Shown here: one piece after another, positions 27,581 to 36,928 of the stretch | Layout of the letters: each line of letters opens with the position of its first letter | Position numbering within the stretch: the stretch's first letter is position 1 | Assembly: GCA_965224495.1 (NCBI GenBank) | Contig: CBDCZI010000011.1 | Location: forward strand, 1-64,000 | DNA from: CBDCZI01 sp965224495 | GTDB lineage: Bacteria; Bacteroidota; Bacteroidia; Cytophagales; JAAEPT01 | DNA: 64,000 nucleotides | Reading direction: 5' to 3' | Made by a program: the position numbers and the translations under genes | Notes under the pieces: model-generated | The model's input: only the letters and a program-made list of their open reading frames with translations | What the model was told of the DNA's origin: nothing | Databases searched by the model: none

Positions 27581-30500
27581 TTATTTCTCAATTTTATTTT
27601 CTTCAACTTTTTCAATACTTTCTTCGACTTTTTGCTCTATTACCGTACTGTCTGGTACAGGTTGAGCAACTACTTTATTTTCTACCTCGTAAAGTACTTT
27701 TTTGGCGTGAGCAACAACACTTTTGACAGGGAAATTAGCAATCACATCTTTCAAATAAGCCTTTCCTTGAAACTCTTCACCTAAAGCGATATAACATTGC
27801 GAAGCCAACACATACGCTTCACCGTACCAAACTAAGTAATCTTTTCTTGTCTCTAACAATGCTTTTACCGTTTCCAATGCTTCTAAATATTCCCCTTCAT
27901 CGTATTTGATTTTAGCAACCATATAATGTGCTTGTGCTCCGTAAACATCTTTTGAGTTGTTACTTAACAACACAAACTCATCAGTAGATTTTTTCAACTC
28001 TTTTTTATTATAATAAATCAATCCTTTATAAAGTGACGCTTTGTTTACTGCATAAACCAAACGACTTTCTGAGCCCAAAATCTGGTTAGCATAACCCAAC
28101 GACTTATCGTAAGCCTTCAACTCATAAGTCCCAACAAGCAATTCCAACAAGATAAGCTGACGTTTTTGCTCCGATTTTGTGATATTCAACAATTCCGCAT
28201 TGATTTCATTCGCTTTAGCCCATTGTTTTTCATCCAAATAAATCTCAGACAACACAATCAAAGCCTCCTCAAAATGGAACTTCTGTTTGGCACTTTTTAC
28301 CTTATACAAGTACTGCTTTGTTTTCTTTTTATCGCCATAAGAAAAATATGCCATCCCTAAATAATAGTTGACATCATACACAAAAACTGATGATGGGTAT
28401 TCTCTCAAAAAGCGTTCAAAGCCTCTAATAGACAATTCGTACTCCTTATTTCTGTAATTGTTTCTTGATGCTTCGTAAGTCAAACGTTCTTTTCCTTTTC
28501 CTCCACATTTAAAATATTGTTCCAAACGTTTGTCGTATTCCACACTGCGTTTCAATAAACTCAAACTTTCTTGTGTTCCTTTTAAGGCTTGAGCAGAATA
28601 AACAGTATCAGTGCAATAGCTGTACAATACTTCATCAAAATCTTCCAGTGCTTTGTTATAGTTTTGACTATTCAAATACGCCACCGCTCGTTCCAAATAA
28701 ACCACAGGCACACGCTCTGTAGCCGAATACTTCGCCAAATAAGCATCATAATGAGCAATCGAAGGACCATATTTTCCCGTCGAATACAAGTTTTTTGCCT
28801 TATTGTACATCGCATCCTCTACATACACCGAGTTTTTGTACTTAGAAAGTAAAACATCATAGTTTTTAGCCGACTGCGAATAATCCTCTAACACACTATA
28901 GATATGTGCTATTTGGTAATACGCATAGTCAGAAGACTTGCTATCTCTTTTTATCGCTTCTTTGTATTCTTTAATCGCCGTTTGGTATGCCTTCTTTTTG
29001 TAATGACAATCAGCCAAACGCAAATAAGCATCATCCAAATATTTGTCTTTTTTCGGTTCGGTTACAGTTTCTATGTACTTTTTGAAATGCCCCAAAGCCT
29101 TATCGTACTTTACATTTTTCTCCTTTTCAGAATTAAAATAAGCGTAACCGATTCCATAACGGGCTTTTCTGTAATAGTCGTCTTTCGCTGTTGTACTTCT
29201 AAAAACACCCGCATAATCTTTTTTTGCCTTATCCCATTGGAAAAGAATAGACAACGCTTCTGCTCGCCAATAATAAGAAGAAACCGTAAATTTCTTCGCT
29301 CCACTTGTAGCCAACGATTTGGTGAAATACTTTATCGCTCCTTTGTGATCTTCTCGATTAAACAAGCTCACCCCTTTTAAATAAGTAACCTCTTTGTAAA
29401 TTTCCTTGACACGTTTGTTGGGGTAACGAATATTGTCAATGTAAGCAATTGCGTCATCCAAATTATTCGCATTCAAATAAGCCTCGGTTAAAATTTCGTC
29501 TTTAGGTGTTTTAAATTGGTGTGTGCTAAATTCTGTATTCAGGCGTTTCAAGTTTTTGATTGCCTCCGTAAACTCCTTGTCCTCATATTGCAATTTCGCC
29601 AAGTTATATACCGAATTTGCTTGAATCTCCTTATCAAACGCAACACCAGAAGCCACTTTAAAAGAGTTTTTCGCAAAACCCTTGTTCGTTTTCAAATAAC
29701 AATGTCCCAAATAATAAGCACTCGCTTGTCCCAAACTATCCTTATCACTAGCCAAACGCTTAAACTGTGTCTGAGCAAAATCTATCTTTTCCTCTTTAAA
29801 ACCCGCATACCCAGCACGGTATTTCGTCGCATCCGAGGCACGTTTTCCTTTCACATACGGCTTCAAATATTTTAATGCATTTTTATAATCATCCTGTGCA
29901 AAATACGCCGTACCAACCAATAAAATAATTGCGTTTTTGTTCGATACCTTTCTCTTATCCTTGATAATCTGCCCACCATAAGTAATTACATCCTTATAAT
30001 TATGTTGATGGTAATAAATATTAGTAATCATAAAAGGCACAACCGAAGCATACGTTTTATTCTCTCCTGCCTTTTCAAACGAACCAATCGCCTTTTCAAA
30101 CGCCTTGTTTTTAAAATAAATATACCCCGCATAATAAGCTGACGCATACGTATAAGGCGACACCAATTGCTCCCCAGCCTCAAACTTAGGCAACGCCTTT
30201 TGGTATTCCTGCTCTATAAAATAAGCATAACCCAAACTAAAAATAGTCTCCGCACGTTGCTCTTTCGACAACTGTTGCGTATCCACCTTTTCCAAATTAG
30301 CAATTGCCTCCTTGTATTTCGCCTTCTTAAAATAAAACATTCCCGCATCATAACGAGCAGTCACCGTTTTTGGGTGCGTCGGATAATCCGAAATAAACTT
30401 ACCAATATACTTTTCGGCCTGTCTATTTTCCAAGTTCATACTACAAAAAGCAATATAATAACTCGCCTCAACCGCTAACAAATGGTCAGGACTCTCTTCC

Positions 30501-30664
30501 AAATAACGTTCAAAAAAATGACTCGCCGAGGTGTACTTTTCCCTATCAAGCAACTCCAAACCCTTTCTAAAGTTTTTGTCATTAGCAGTGTAAGACAACG
30601 TGTTTTGAGCAATCACACCCAAAAACGTCCCTATAAACAAAATAAGCAACAATAGTTTTTTCAT
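27581..30664 (-). CDS. Large secreted tetratricopeptide repeat protein
   Basis: 1027 residues from the chosen start. A signal peptide (MKKLLLLILFIGTFLGVIAQ) is followed by TPR-type helix pairs across the whole length, for example AYFIEQEYQKALPKFEAG, AYYAGYIYFKNKAFEKAIGS and YNKALEDFDEVLY. The C-terminal 40 residues are rich in V and E. A start 14 codons upstream is possible, but it would overlap a good promoter at 30704-30711, so I prefer 30664. It should act as a periplasmic or outer-membrane scaffold. It is the first gene of the unit leading to the barrel, HU/SPOR and ExbB-ExbD-TonB proteins. Confidence 0.85.
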   Translation of the reverse strand: MKKLLLLILFIGTFLGVIAQNTLSYTANDKNFRKGLELLDREKYTSASHFFERYLEESPDHLLAVEASYYIAFCSMNLENRQAEKYIGKFISDYPTHPKTVTARYDAGMFYFKKAKYKEAIANLEKVDTQQLSKEQRAETIFSLGYAYFIEQEYQKALPKFEAGEQLVSPYTYASAYYAGYIYFKNKAFEKAIGSFEKAGENKTYASVVPFMITNIYYHQHNYKDVITYGGQIIKDKRKVSNKNAIILLVGTAYFAQDDYKNALKYLKPYVKGKRASDATKYRAGYAGFKEEKIDFAQTQFKRLASDKDSLGQASAYYLGHCYLKTNKGFAKNSFKVASGVAFDKEIQANSVYNLAKLQYEDKEFTEAIKNLKRLNTEFSTHQFKTPKDEILTEAYLNANNLDDAIAYIDNIRYPNKRVKEIYKEVTYLKGVSLFNREDHKGAIKYFTKSLATSGAKKFTVSSYYWRAEALSILFQWDKAKKDYAGVFRSTTAKDDYYRKARYGIGYAYFNSEKEKNVKYDKALGHFKKYIETVTEPKKDKYLDDAYLRLADCHYKKKAYQTAIKEYKEAIKRDSKSSDYAYYQIAHIYSVLEDYSQSAKNYDVLLSKYKNSVYVEDAMYNKAKNLYSTGKYGPSIAHYDAYLAKYSATERVPVVYLERAVAYLNSQNYNKALEDFDEVLYSYCTDTVYSAQALKGTQESLSLLKRSVEYDKRLEQYFKCGGKGKERLTYEASRNNYRNKEYELSIRGFERFLREYPSSVFVYDVNYYLGMAYFSYGDKKKTKQYLYKVKSAKQKFHFEEALIVLSEIYLDEKQWAKANEINAELLNITKSEQKRQLILLELLVGTYELKAYDKSLGYANQILGSESRLVYAVNKASLYKGLIYYNKKELKKSTDEFVLLSNNSKDVYGAQAHYMVAKIKYDEGEYLEALETVKALLETRKDYLVWYGEAYVLASQCYIALGEEFQGKAYLKDVIANFPVKSVVAHAKKVLYEVENKVVAQPVPDSTVIEQKVEESIEKVEENKIEK

Positions 30665-30703
30665 ATCTACACAACGAGCAAAACCCAATTTTCTTTTAAT
30701 TAC

Positions 30704-30711
30704 CAAAAATA
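30704..30711 (-). promoter_or_regulatory. Probable -7 element for the TPR-barrel-exb operon
   Basis: On the minus strand this reads TATTTTTG, a match to the Bacteroidota -7 consensus TAnnTTTG. It would give a leader of about 30 bases before the start at 30664. No clear -33 TTG was identified at the expected spacing. Confidence 0.5.
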
Positions 30712-30784
30712 AACAATAAATAGCAGTTTTAAAGAAAAAACCGAAGCAGTTATCCCCCTTTTATATAAAAAGACAAAAAACCAC

Positions 30785-31507
30785 TTATTCATCCAACAAA
30801 ATCGACAAACTCTTCAGTCCAATCTGCTTTGATTTCACAAACCCCTCGCCATATTTAAAACCAGCCGAATGTCCAAACTCTTGCGCCCTAGCCGTAATAA
30901 AATCCCAAAACTCAGGCGATGAAATATACGTCTCAGGCTCATTCGAATTCTCCACTTTAAACTGACTTTTAAACGCTTTTATCGAAGTGATTTTCGTCTC
31001 CCAAAACGGAGTCACATCCACCACGAAATCAGGTGTCAAATAACGGTCTTGTATATAATGATAAAAATTCACCGCACGCCAAGGCGTCTGATTCACACCC
31101 TCCAACTCCGTTTTTATTTTCACCAAACCCGACAAAAAAGAAGCCCTTAGCTGCAACGCACCACCTCTCCCGTGGTCAGGATGACGGTCTTCCGTCGCAT
31201 TAGCCAAAATCGTAGTCGGTTGGTATTTACGTATCATTCGCACCAAATCCAAAAGAGTTTGCTCATTGATTTCGAAAAACCCATCGCCCAAATCCAAATT
31301 TTCTCGTGCAGAAAGTCCCAAAATAGACGCCGAAACCTTTGCCTCTTCCGACCGTGTTTCTGCCGTACCTCTCGTCCCCAATTCTCCCTTCGTCAAATCG
31401 ATAACCCCCACTTTTTTTCCTTCCGCCACCAACGAAGCAATCGTTCCCGAACACCCCAATTCCGCATCATCAGGATGCGACGCAAATACCAAAACATCTA
31501 ATTTCAT
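30785..31507 (-). CDS. bshB1: Bacillithiol biosynthesis N-acetylglucosaminyl-malate deacetylase
   Basis: A zinc-dependent LmbE/PIG-L deacetylase that removes acetate from GlcNAc-malate in bacillithiol synthesis. It has 240 residues. The zinc and catalytic motif AHPDD appears as VFASHPDDAELGCSGT, followed by DLTKGELGTRGT and the C-terminal metal histidine in EDRHPDHGRGG. Bacillithiol is the common low-molecular-weight thiol of many Flavobacteriales. It is monocistronic in this window. Confidence 0.93.
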   Translation of the reverse strand: MKLDVLVFASHPDDAELGCSGTIASLVAEGKKVGVIDLTKGELGTRGTAETRSEEAKVSASILGLSARENLDLGDGFFEINEQTLLDLVRMIRKYQPTTILANATEDRHPDHGRGGALQLRASFLSGLVKIKTELEGVNQTPWRAVNFYHYIQDRYLTPDFVVDVTPFWETKITSIKAFKSQFKVENSNEPETYISSPEFWDFITARAQEFGHSAGFKYGEGFVKSKQIGLKSLSILLDE

Positions 31508-31575
31508 ACCTCCACAATCAAATCACTAAACCATAAAGTTACTCAAATCCCCCTCATTTAAAAACCCTTTGATTA

Positions 31576-31890
31576 AAGGCGACTAGGAGCTTCCCCTTAG
31601 CAACGAACTGATTTCTCGATTTTTCATAGACCAAAACACCGATAGAAACAAAATTAACCGACAAAACCAAGAGCGGGTCGGGTGTTATCGTTCTCAATCT
31701 TTTACTGCGAAGGGCGGTATTATTTAGTCACTTCGTCGATAAGTTTATAGCTCCATTATTCAGGCAGCACAGAGAAGTAAAAGGATTTCCACTTCACCCC
31801 CTAAGCCGAAGTTAGACGATCGACCATAAACGATGGACAATAGCTGACTTTCTATCGTCTGTATAGCACGTAATACAAGAAAAAACACCT
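31576..31890. repeat. Inverted copy A of a roughly 300-bp non-coding repeat
   Basis: The reverse complement of this stretch aligns with 38041-38275. Shared blocks include GATAGAAAGTCAGCTA / GTTAGAAAGTCAGCTA, CGGCTTAGGGG, ATCCTTTT, CGACCCG, TTTTGTCGGTT, TTTCTATCGGT, CTATGAAA and CTAAGGGGAAGCTCC. Copy A is longer by about 80 bases in the middle. No convincing open frame runs through either copy. The two copies face each other and bound the accessory genes between bshB1 and dnaB. Confidence 0.8.
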
Positions 31891-31975
31891 TTAGACTAAG
31901 TTAATTCTTTAAACCATCCCTTGCTAATCACTAAAAAAGGACGAGATTAGTAATATGCGTAAAGCGGACACACGG

Positions 31976-32018
31976 GTAATCGTAACCACGATTACTTGTA
32001 GCTATGTGTTAGCTACAA
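31976..32018. other. Two adjacent perfect hairpins
   Basis: GTAATCGT and ACGATTAC pair across a 4-base loop (31976-31995). Immediately after, TTGTAGCTA and TAGCTACAA pair across a 5-base loop (31996-32018). There is no T-run after them, so a terminator is unlikely. They sit in the 956-base gene-poor stretch 31508-32463, between repeat copy A and a broken gene. They could be a recombination site or a structured RNA; I cannot tell which. Confidence 0.45.
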
Positions 32019-32065
32019 TTCCTCTCGTTTCGGGAAAGAAAACAATTGCTTTAAGCTAATGTTCT

Positions 32066-32320
32066 AAGTAATAAAAAAACAGAAGTACTAACAGATGAAT
32101 TTAATAAAAAAAGGTTATTCAGAATTATCAATGACAAAGAGAAAGGAGATATTCGAATTACTTAAAGTAAGGAGTAATTCTTGACGATAAAGACCTTTAC
32201 CTAAAATGGAACGGTGACTTAAAATCAATAATAAAAAACTCTCTAACCAATCATATTGACGAAAATTACATCTTTTTGAATTTTGGAGATTCTATTATTT
32301 TTAGGGCTGTTGATAAATAA
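32066..32320 (+). pseudogene. Remnant of a small hypothetical gene
   Basis: Two coding-like pieces in different frames follow each other: TEVLTDEFNKKRLFRI and INDKEKGDIRIT up to a stop near 32164, then GVILDDKDLYLKWNGDL, KSIIKNSLTNHIDENYIF and LNFGDSIIFRAVDK ending in a stop at about 32320. Together they look like one protein of about 80 residues that has taken at least one indel. No family is recognised. No start codon with a ribosome binding site can be chosen with confidence. Confidence 0.4.
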
Positions 32321-32463
32321 AATGTGCTCGTCGAAGAAATTGCTGTTTTATCTAAATATAGGTATGGTTTATTTAGAAAATTAGAATAAGTTTACATTCT
32401 AAATATTTGTGTAGGTGTTTTGCTTTTAATAGAAATTCTACATTTTTTAATTTATAGTTACTT

Positions 32464-33707
32464 ATGATGAAGTATATAAAAAATGGCTGTATTGTTTTAT
32501 TGCTAATTGGAGGAGTATCGTTTAGTTACGCCCAATCTAGTAAACAATATTATATCGAAAACTTTGACGGAGATAAAAACCTAGAATTTGGTGCTATTCA
32601 TTACTTAGACAGAAAGGGGAGAGACTTAAAAGGACCAGATAAAAAGCCTCTAAAAGAGGGGCAATCTCGTAAATTAGCTTTACGTCCAAGTCGTTTAGCT
32701 TCTACTTATAGTGATTTGTTTCGATTGACGGAAGAAGGACGTGAAAAACGTCAAGAGCGAATTAGTGAAAAAATAAAGGCTTTGTATTCCCCAAGTAGTT
32801 ACTTGTTATTACTTCATACTAAATTGGAGGAGTACAACGGGAAGATAACAACTTTTAAGAAAAGAGACGAGAAAACAGTTTATACTTCTATTTATATTAA
32901 ATCAATAGTACCCACCTATAAGTTTATTGATAAAACAATTAACCGCCTAAATAAAATAAAGCTTACTTATGCACTAATCGCTACAAATTATTTGGGAGAT
33001 ACATTGTATAATAAAAATCGTACGGTAGAAAAGCTTACTGAAAGTGAATTTGGATTGAGGAAAAATGTTGTTTTCAGTATTTTAGAGGATATGGATTTGG
33101 CTTTAACTAAGGTAAAAAGCACCGATAAAAAAGTGCTACATTGTCTATTATTGGTAAACGAAAAGAGACAATCACAAAAAACAACTCGATTAGTATAATA
33201 CAAGGTAAAAGAACAATTTCGGGTATTGTAATTAATAAAGAAGGGTATGCACTTACTGATTACCGCTTATTTATAGGGAGTAAAGAACACCCCGTAAAGG
33301 CTGTGTTATCGAATAGTGATACGTGTGATGTGCATGTAGTACGTTACAATAAATTACGTAATATCGCATTAGTCAAAATTGTTAATCCAACAGTTCCTTT
33401 TGCTAACGTTACGGTTAACAAAGGCGTTGAACCACTTGATAAAGTGAAATTTTGGGGAGTGCCAGGGAATACCTCTTTAGGAGGGACTTATTCAGAAGGG
33501 AGTATTGCTCATGTTTTTAAGGAATACGAACAAAATTATTACCTAATTGACGCGATGCCTCATTGGGGATATACAGGAGCGGGTATTTTTAGTGCTGATG
33601 GTCGTTTAATCGGAGTGAGCTTATTACGCTCTTTTGATAAACGATCAAATGTGGTAATGCCGTGTTTGGATATAAATGATATAATGAACCTATTAGATTT
33701 GAAATAA
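32464..33707 (+). pseudogene. Secreted trypsin-fold pseudoprotease, single frameshift
   Basis: Read across one shift this is a protein of about 414 residues. A signal peptide (cleavage after SYA, residue 23) is followed by a basic helical region and an NYLGDTLYNKN module shared with gene three (GDTI). A C-terminal trypsin/HtrA-like domain follows (ISGIVINKEGYALTDYRLF). Compared with the next gene, the catalytic His is Arg (codon 33264), the Asp is Asn (33360) and the Ser is Thr in GYTGAG (33573). It should therefore not cleave protein. The frames join if the A-run at 33127-33132 had seven rather than six As, giving TDKKSATLSIIGKRKE. It is the first gene of a three-gene unit. Confidence 0.72.
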
Positions 33708-33709
33708 TA

Positions 33710-35182
33710 ATGAAAAAGTTACTAAGTTTTTTATTGGTTTTGGTGGTAAGTGTATCTTACGCACAAAAACTAAGATATATAGAATTTACAGCACCCGAAG
33801 GGGCGAGAGTTTATATCTCAAGTGGTAAACCTTACTTTATAGAAGATAGTTTGATGTCCTTTGATGATGTCGTGTATTTAGGTGAAACGAAAGGTATCAT
33901 TAGCTATCCGAAGAAAAAGTTTCCTAAGAATACTTATAATAAATATTTAATTGTTGAGAAAAGTGGTTACAAGGTAAATATCACACCTCTAGAGCTTACT
34001 AAAATTAAAAGAAAAAGATACAAGGTAAAAGGTGTTTTAGGTAAGAAAATAGCTAAACGTAAACCAAGTGAAATGTATCTTTTGCCAGGAGATATTACAG
34101 TTACTGTATCAGAAAATGATAAGCAAAAAGAAGCAACTGATAAACTTATTGATGATAAATTAAGCCATAACTATTTCAAAAAAGCAAGTCTAAAAGAACG
34201 GGATACTAAAAACATTAATCATTTAAAAGCGATACTTAAGAATATAACAGGGTACACTCTTTATAAGAAAGATTATATATCTACCAAGGATAATTATTCT
34301 TTTAGTAGCTACAAAGATATTGCGAAATTAGATGTGAGTTTAGAGATAAAAGACATAAAGGTAAGGGCTAGTTATTACTCTTATTCAGTAACTTATAAGT
34401 ATGATATTAAGGTAAGCTTGGTGGATTATTTTGGGAAAGAATACAACTCAATTACTACGACTTATAAAACGAAGGACTCAGAAGAAGTGATGCAAAATAT
34501 AAATGCTGATATTAATAAAATGCTTTCTACACAAGAGTTTAAAGATTTAAAATCATTAATAGCAAGCTCTTTAAGTCATAAATCGGAGGAGTGGCCGATG
34601 CTTAATCTTTCCCAAAAACACCCTGCTAAAAATAAAAAAGAAGCAATTAGTAGTGTAGTGAGTGTCGTTTTAGAAAAAGGACATGGTAGCGGTGTTATCA
34701 TTACTGAAAATGGTTATATTATTTCAAATTACCATGTAGTAACAGATAATAAAACAGTGAAGATAGCAACTTCTACAGGGGATACTCTTGTAGGAACGGT
34801 GGTGCGAACTAACCCAGAATATGATTTAGCATTAATAAAATGTGGTGTCATTTTTCCACACTCAGTAGATGTACTTACTAATAAATGGCAAGCTCCTAAA
34901 ACAGGATCCGAAGTATCTTCTGTTGGCTCACCTTTAGATTTGTCATTGTATGGCTCTGTTTCTAAAGGGATTGTTGTAGGGAAAAGAGTTTTGAATAATA
35001 TTGGGTTTTACCAAGTGAACTGTTCTGTAAACCCAGGTAACTCTGGGGGAGCATTGATTAATAGAAAAGGGCAGCTTGTCGGTATTGTTAATGCAAAGTT
35101 GATTGGTGCAGGAGTCTCTAAATTAGGCTTTGCAATACCCGCTTATTATTTTAAGAAAGTTTTAAAAGTAGATGTCAAATGA
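33710..35182 (+). CDS. Secreted HtrA/trypsin-like serine protease, catalytically complete
   Basis: 490 residues. The signal peptide is cleaved after SYA (residue 18). An N-terminal domain of about 280 residues of unknown family has a PEGA-like start and a lysine-rich middle. From about residue 315 comes an S1C-type protease domain: GSGVIITENGYIISNYHVV with His342, NPEYDLALIKC with Asp372, and VNPGNSGGALIN with Ser445. There is no PDZ domain after it, unlike DegP. It starts two bases after the first pseudoprotease and overlaps the third gene by four bases, so the three are co-transcribed. Likely location is the periplasm or outside the cell. Confidence 0.85.
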   Translation: MKKLLSFLLVLVVSVSYAQKLRYIEFTAPEGARVYISSGKPYFIEDSLMSFDDVVYLGETKGIISYPKKKFPKNTYNKYLIVEKSGYKVNITPLELTKIKRKRYKVKGVLGKKIAKRKPSEMYLLPGDITVTVSENDKQKEATDKLIDDKLSHNYFKKASLKERDTKNINHLKAILKNITGYTLYKKDYISTKDNYSFSSYKDIAKLDVSLEIKDIKVRASYYSYSVTYKYDIKVSLVDYFGKEYNSITTTYKTKDSEEVMQNINADINKMLSTQEFKDLKSLIASSLSHKSEEWPMLNLSQKHPAKNKKEAISSVVSVVLEKGHGSGVIITENGYIISNYHVVTDNKTVKIATSTGDTLVGTVVRTNPEYDLALIKCGVIFPHSVDVLTNKWQAPKTGSEVSSVGSPLDLSLYGSVSKGIVVGKRVLNNIGFYQVNCSVNPGNSGGALINRKGQLVGIVNAKLIGAGVSKLGFAIPAYYFKKVLKVDVK

Positions 35183-36661
35183 AAAAAATAACTAAACTAA
35201 CAATTATTGTAGGAGCACTATTGCTGTTGTCATCTTGTTCAAGGTGGTTTTTACATACACATGTAACTATTTCATCTGATAAAGATGCTGTAGTGTATTC
35301 CGAAGGTATAAAGGTAAGTAAAGTAGGAGAGTCATTTAGAAATATAAGGGATGCATCTGTACCTAAAGTGAGAGAATATGAAATTGTAAAATCTAGGCAT
35401 AAAATACGAACAGAAACGATTTATCCAGCTGGTTTCAATGTGGGGTTATTGAGCGCTTTACCTTTGTTAGGGTTAGATATTTACCCAAATGTTGCGGGAA
35501 CTTATTCTAGGAGCTTCGCAAAAAAATGGGATTTTCCTCTTACTCCTTACCCTGATTTAGAGCATGCACACCATCATATATCTTTCAAATCAATCGATCT
35601 AGACGATAGTTTGAGAGTTCCTAAATATTTCACCAAAAGAGTAGGGAAATACAAGAAAAAGAAAAAGCTAGATGGAATATTCAAGGAAAAAGGATTTGAG
35701 AGAAACCTTGTAGAGTACAAGAAAGGAAATATAAGAGAACGTTTAAATTTGTTTTTGGAAGAAATAGGTACAGAATCTACAAATAATATAGCGATTAGTA
35801 ATTACCAAGAATACAGTATATACGCAGATATATCTTCAATAAAACTAAAGGAAATAAATTTTTATAGAGCCTACGAAGATTTCATGAAATTAGAAGTGGA
35901 GACTGTTTTCTTTGTGTTAAATAATGAAGGTGATACGATAATGAATAAAAGCATAACTAGCGAAAGTGGTCATTTTAGAGAGTTTAAAGACAATGTGGAG
36001 TATTACATGCTAGTAGACGCTTTAGATTATGCTACTATTGAGTTATTAAACACACCCAAATTATTTAAATTACTTAAAAACAAAGAGACAAAAACAAATC
36101 ATCATAAAACAACGGGGTACATTACTCAGGCGAGTAAGCAATCAACGATAAAAGACGTTTATGACCAGTATTTTACATTGAGTGCAGGAGGGGATTCATT
36201 AAAATCTGTTTGTTTACCTGTTGGTAAAGATGGTTTATTGATAGCTTCTAGTTTAGGGTTAGACTATTCAAATGAGAACTTTGTTTACAACAAAGACAGC
36301 GTGAAATACAAGTTTGAAATAATCAAAGAGATACCAGGGCAAGAAATTGCTTTAATTAAAATAGATACGGTATTTACTTCAACGTTTAAAGTGGCATCAA
36401 ACACACCCTGTGGCTATAGGTGATACAAAAATATATACTGCTGGTTTTGAGTCTTATTTTAATAAAATGTTAGTTACTCAAGGCGTAATTAGTGCAAAAC
36501 GTGAATATGAAGGTCGTCAGTTTTATCAAATTGATGCTTCTTGTCAAAATCAAGTACAACCGTTTGTTTTTAATGAGCACAATGAAATTATCGGTGTGTT
36601 AACGAAGAGTTTATTGAGTGGTTCGGTAGAAGGTATCTCCTTTTGCTCTATCTTAGATTAA
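35179..36661 (+). pseudogene. Lipoprotein pseudoprotease, third trypsin-fold paralogue, single frameshift
   Basis: Read across one shift this has about 493 residues. A lipoprotein signal ends LLLLSSC, with Cys20 lipidated. A unique region includes the PAGFNVGLLSALPLLGLDIY segment and a histidine cluster AHHHIS, then a module with FFVLNNEGDTIMNKS. The C-terminal trypsin-like fold replaces the triad: the His position is Leu (GLLIASSLGL), the Asp is Glu (PGQEIALIKI), and the Ser is Val in CQNQVQPFVF. The shift is one extra C in the CCC near 36403; without it the protein reads SNTPVAIGDTKIYTAG. It overlaps the active protease gene by four bases. Confidence 0.72.
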
Positions 36662-36679
36662 ATTTACTTAACAAAAGGT

Positions 36680-36722
36680 CAAAGGCTCTTTCTTTTCAAT
36701 GAAAAGGAAGAGCCTTTTTTAT
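36680..36722 (+). terminator. Rho-independent terminator after the protease operon
   Basis: The stem AAAGGCTCTT pairs with AAGAGCCTTT, with further pairing of CTTTTCA with GAAAAG inside, and is followed by TTTTTT. It lies 20 bases after the third gene and fits the end of the three-gene unit. Confidence 0.85.
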
Positions 36723-36773
36723 TGAATGAGTATAACTTTTTAACTTATAAAATGGCAATTTTTTAGAGGCTAC

Positions 36774-36928
36774 TTCACTTGTATCCAGGAATAAAATCGT
36801 ACTTAGTAAACTGGACTGGATCGATATTGAACAAATACAAACGTTTCAAAAGAAGCCGAGTTTTAGCTGTGAAATGGTTAAGACGAGTGACCGTTCAATA
36901 CCCAAATTTGTTTTATCACTGGGCTTAG
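36774..36928 (+). pseudogene. C-terminal remnant of a group II intron reverse transcriptase/maturase
   Basis: One open frame reads LYPGIKSYLVNWTG, KYKRFKRSRVLAVKWLRR and VTVQYPNLFYHWA, then stops at 36926. The W-x(n)-KYKR...WLRR...P-x-LF-x-HW pattern is the conserved end of LtrA-type intron maturases. Only about 50 codons remain; no catalytic YADD or intron RNA domains V/VI were found nearby. It marks a former group II intron or its close relative in the island. Confidence 0.75.

Noticed and set aside
28904..29380. Long open frames antisense to the TPR gene, also at 29516-29875 and 30167-30478
   Set aside because: They are shadows of the strongly biased TPR coding frame, have no ribosome binding sites and encode low-complexity basic protein.
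30665..30706. Fourteen-codon extension of the TPR protein
   Set aside because: It would precede a perfect signal peptide and start inside the probable promoter.
33127..33198. Programmed frameshift joining the two frames of the first trypsin-fold gene
   Set aside because: The A6 run could slip, but similar single-base breaks at unrelated runs occur in many genes here, so an error is simpler.
32464..36661. Type of defence system because of the island location
   Set aside because: All three proteins carry export signals and no nucleic acid-acting domain is visible, so an intracellular defence role is not supported.
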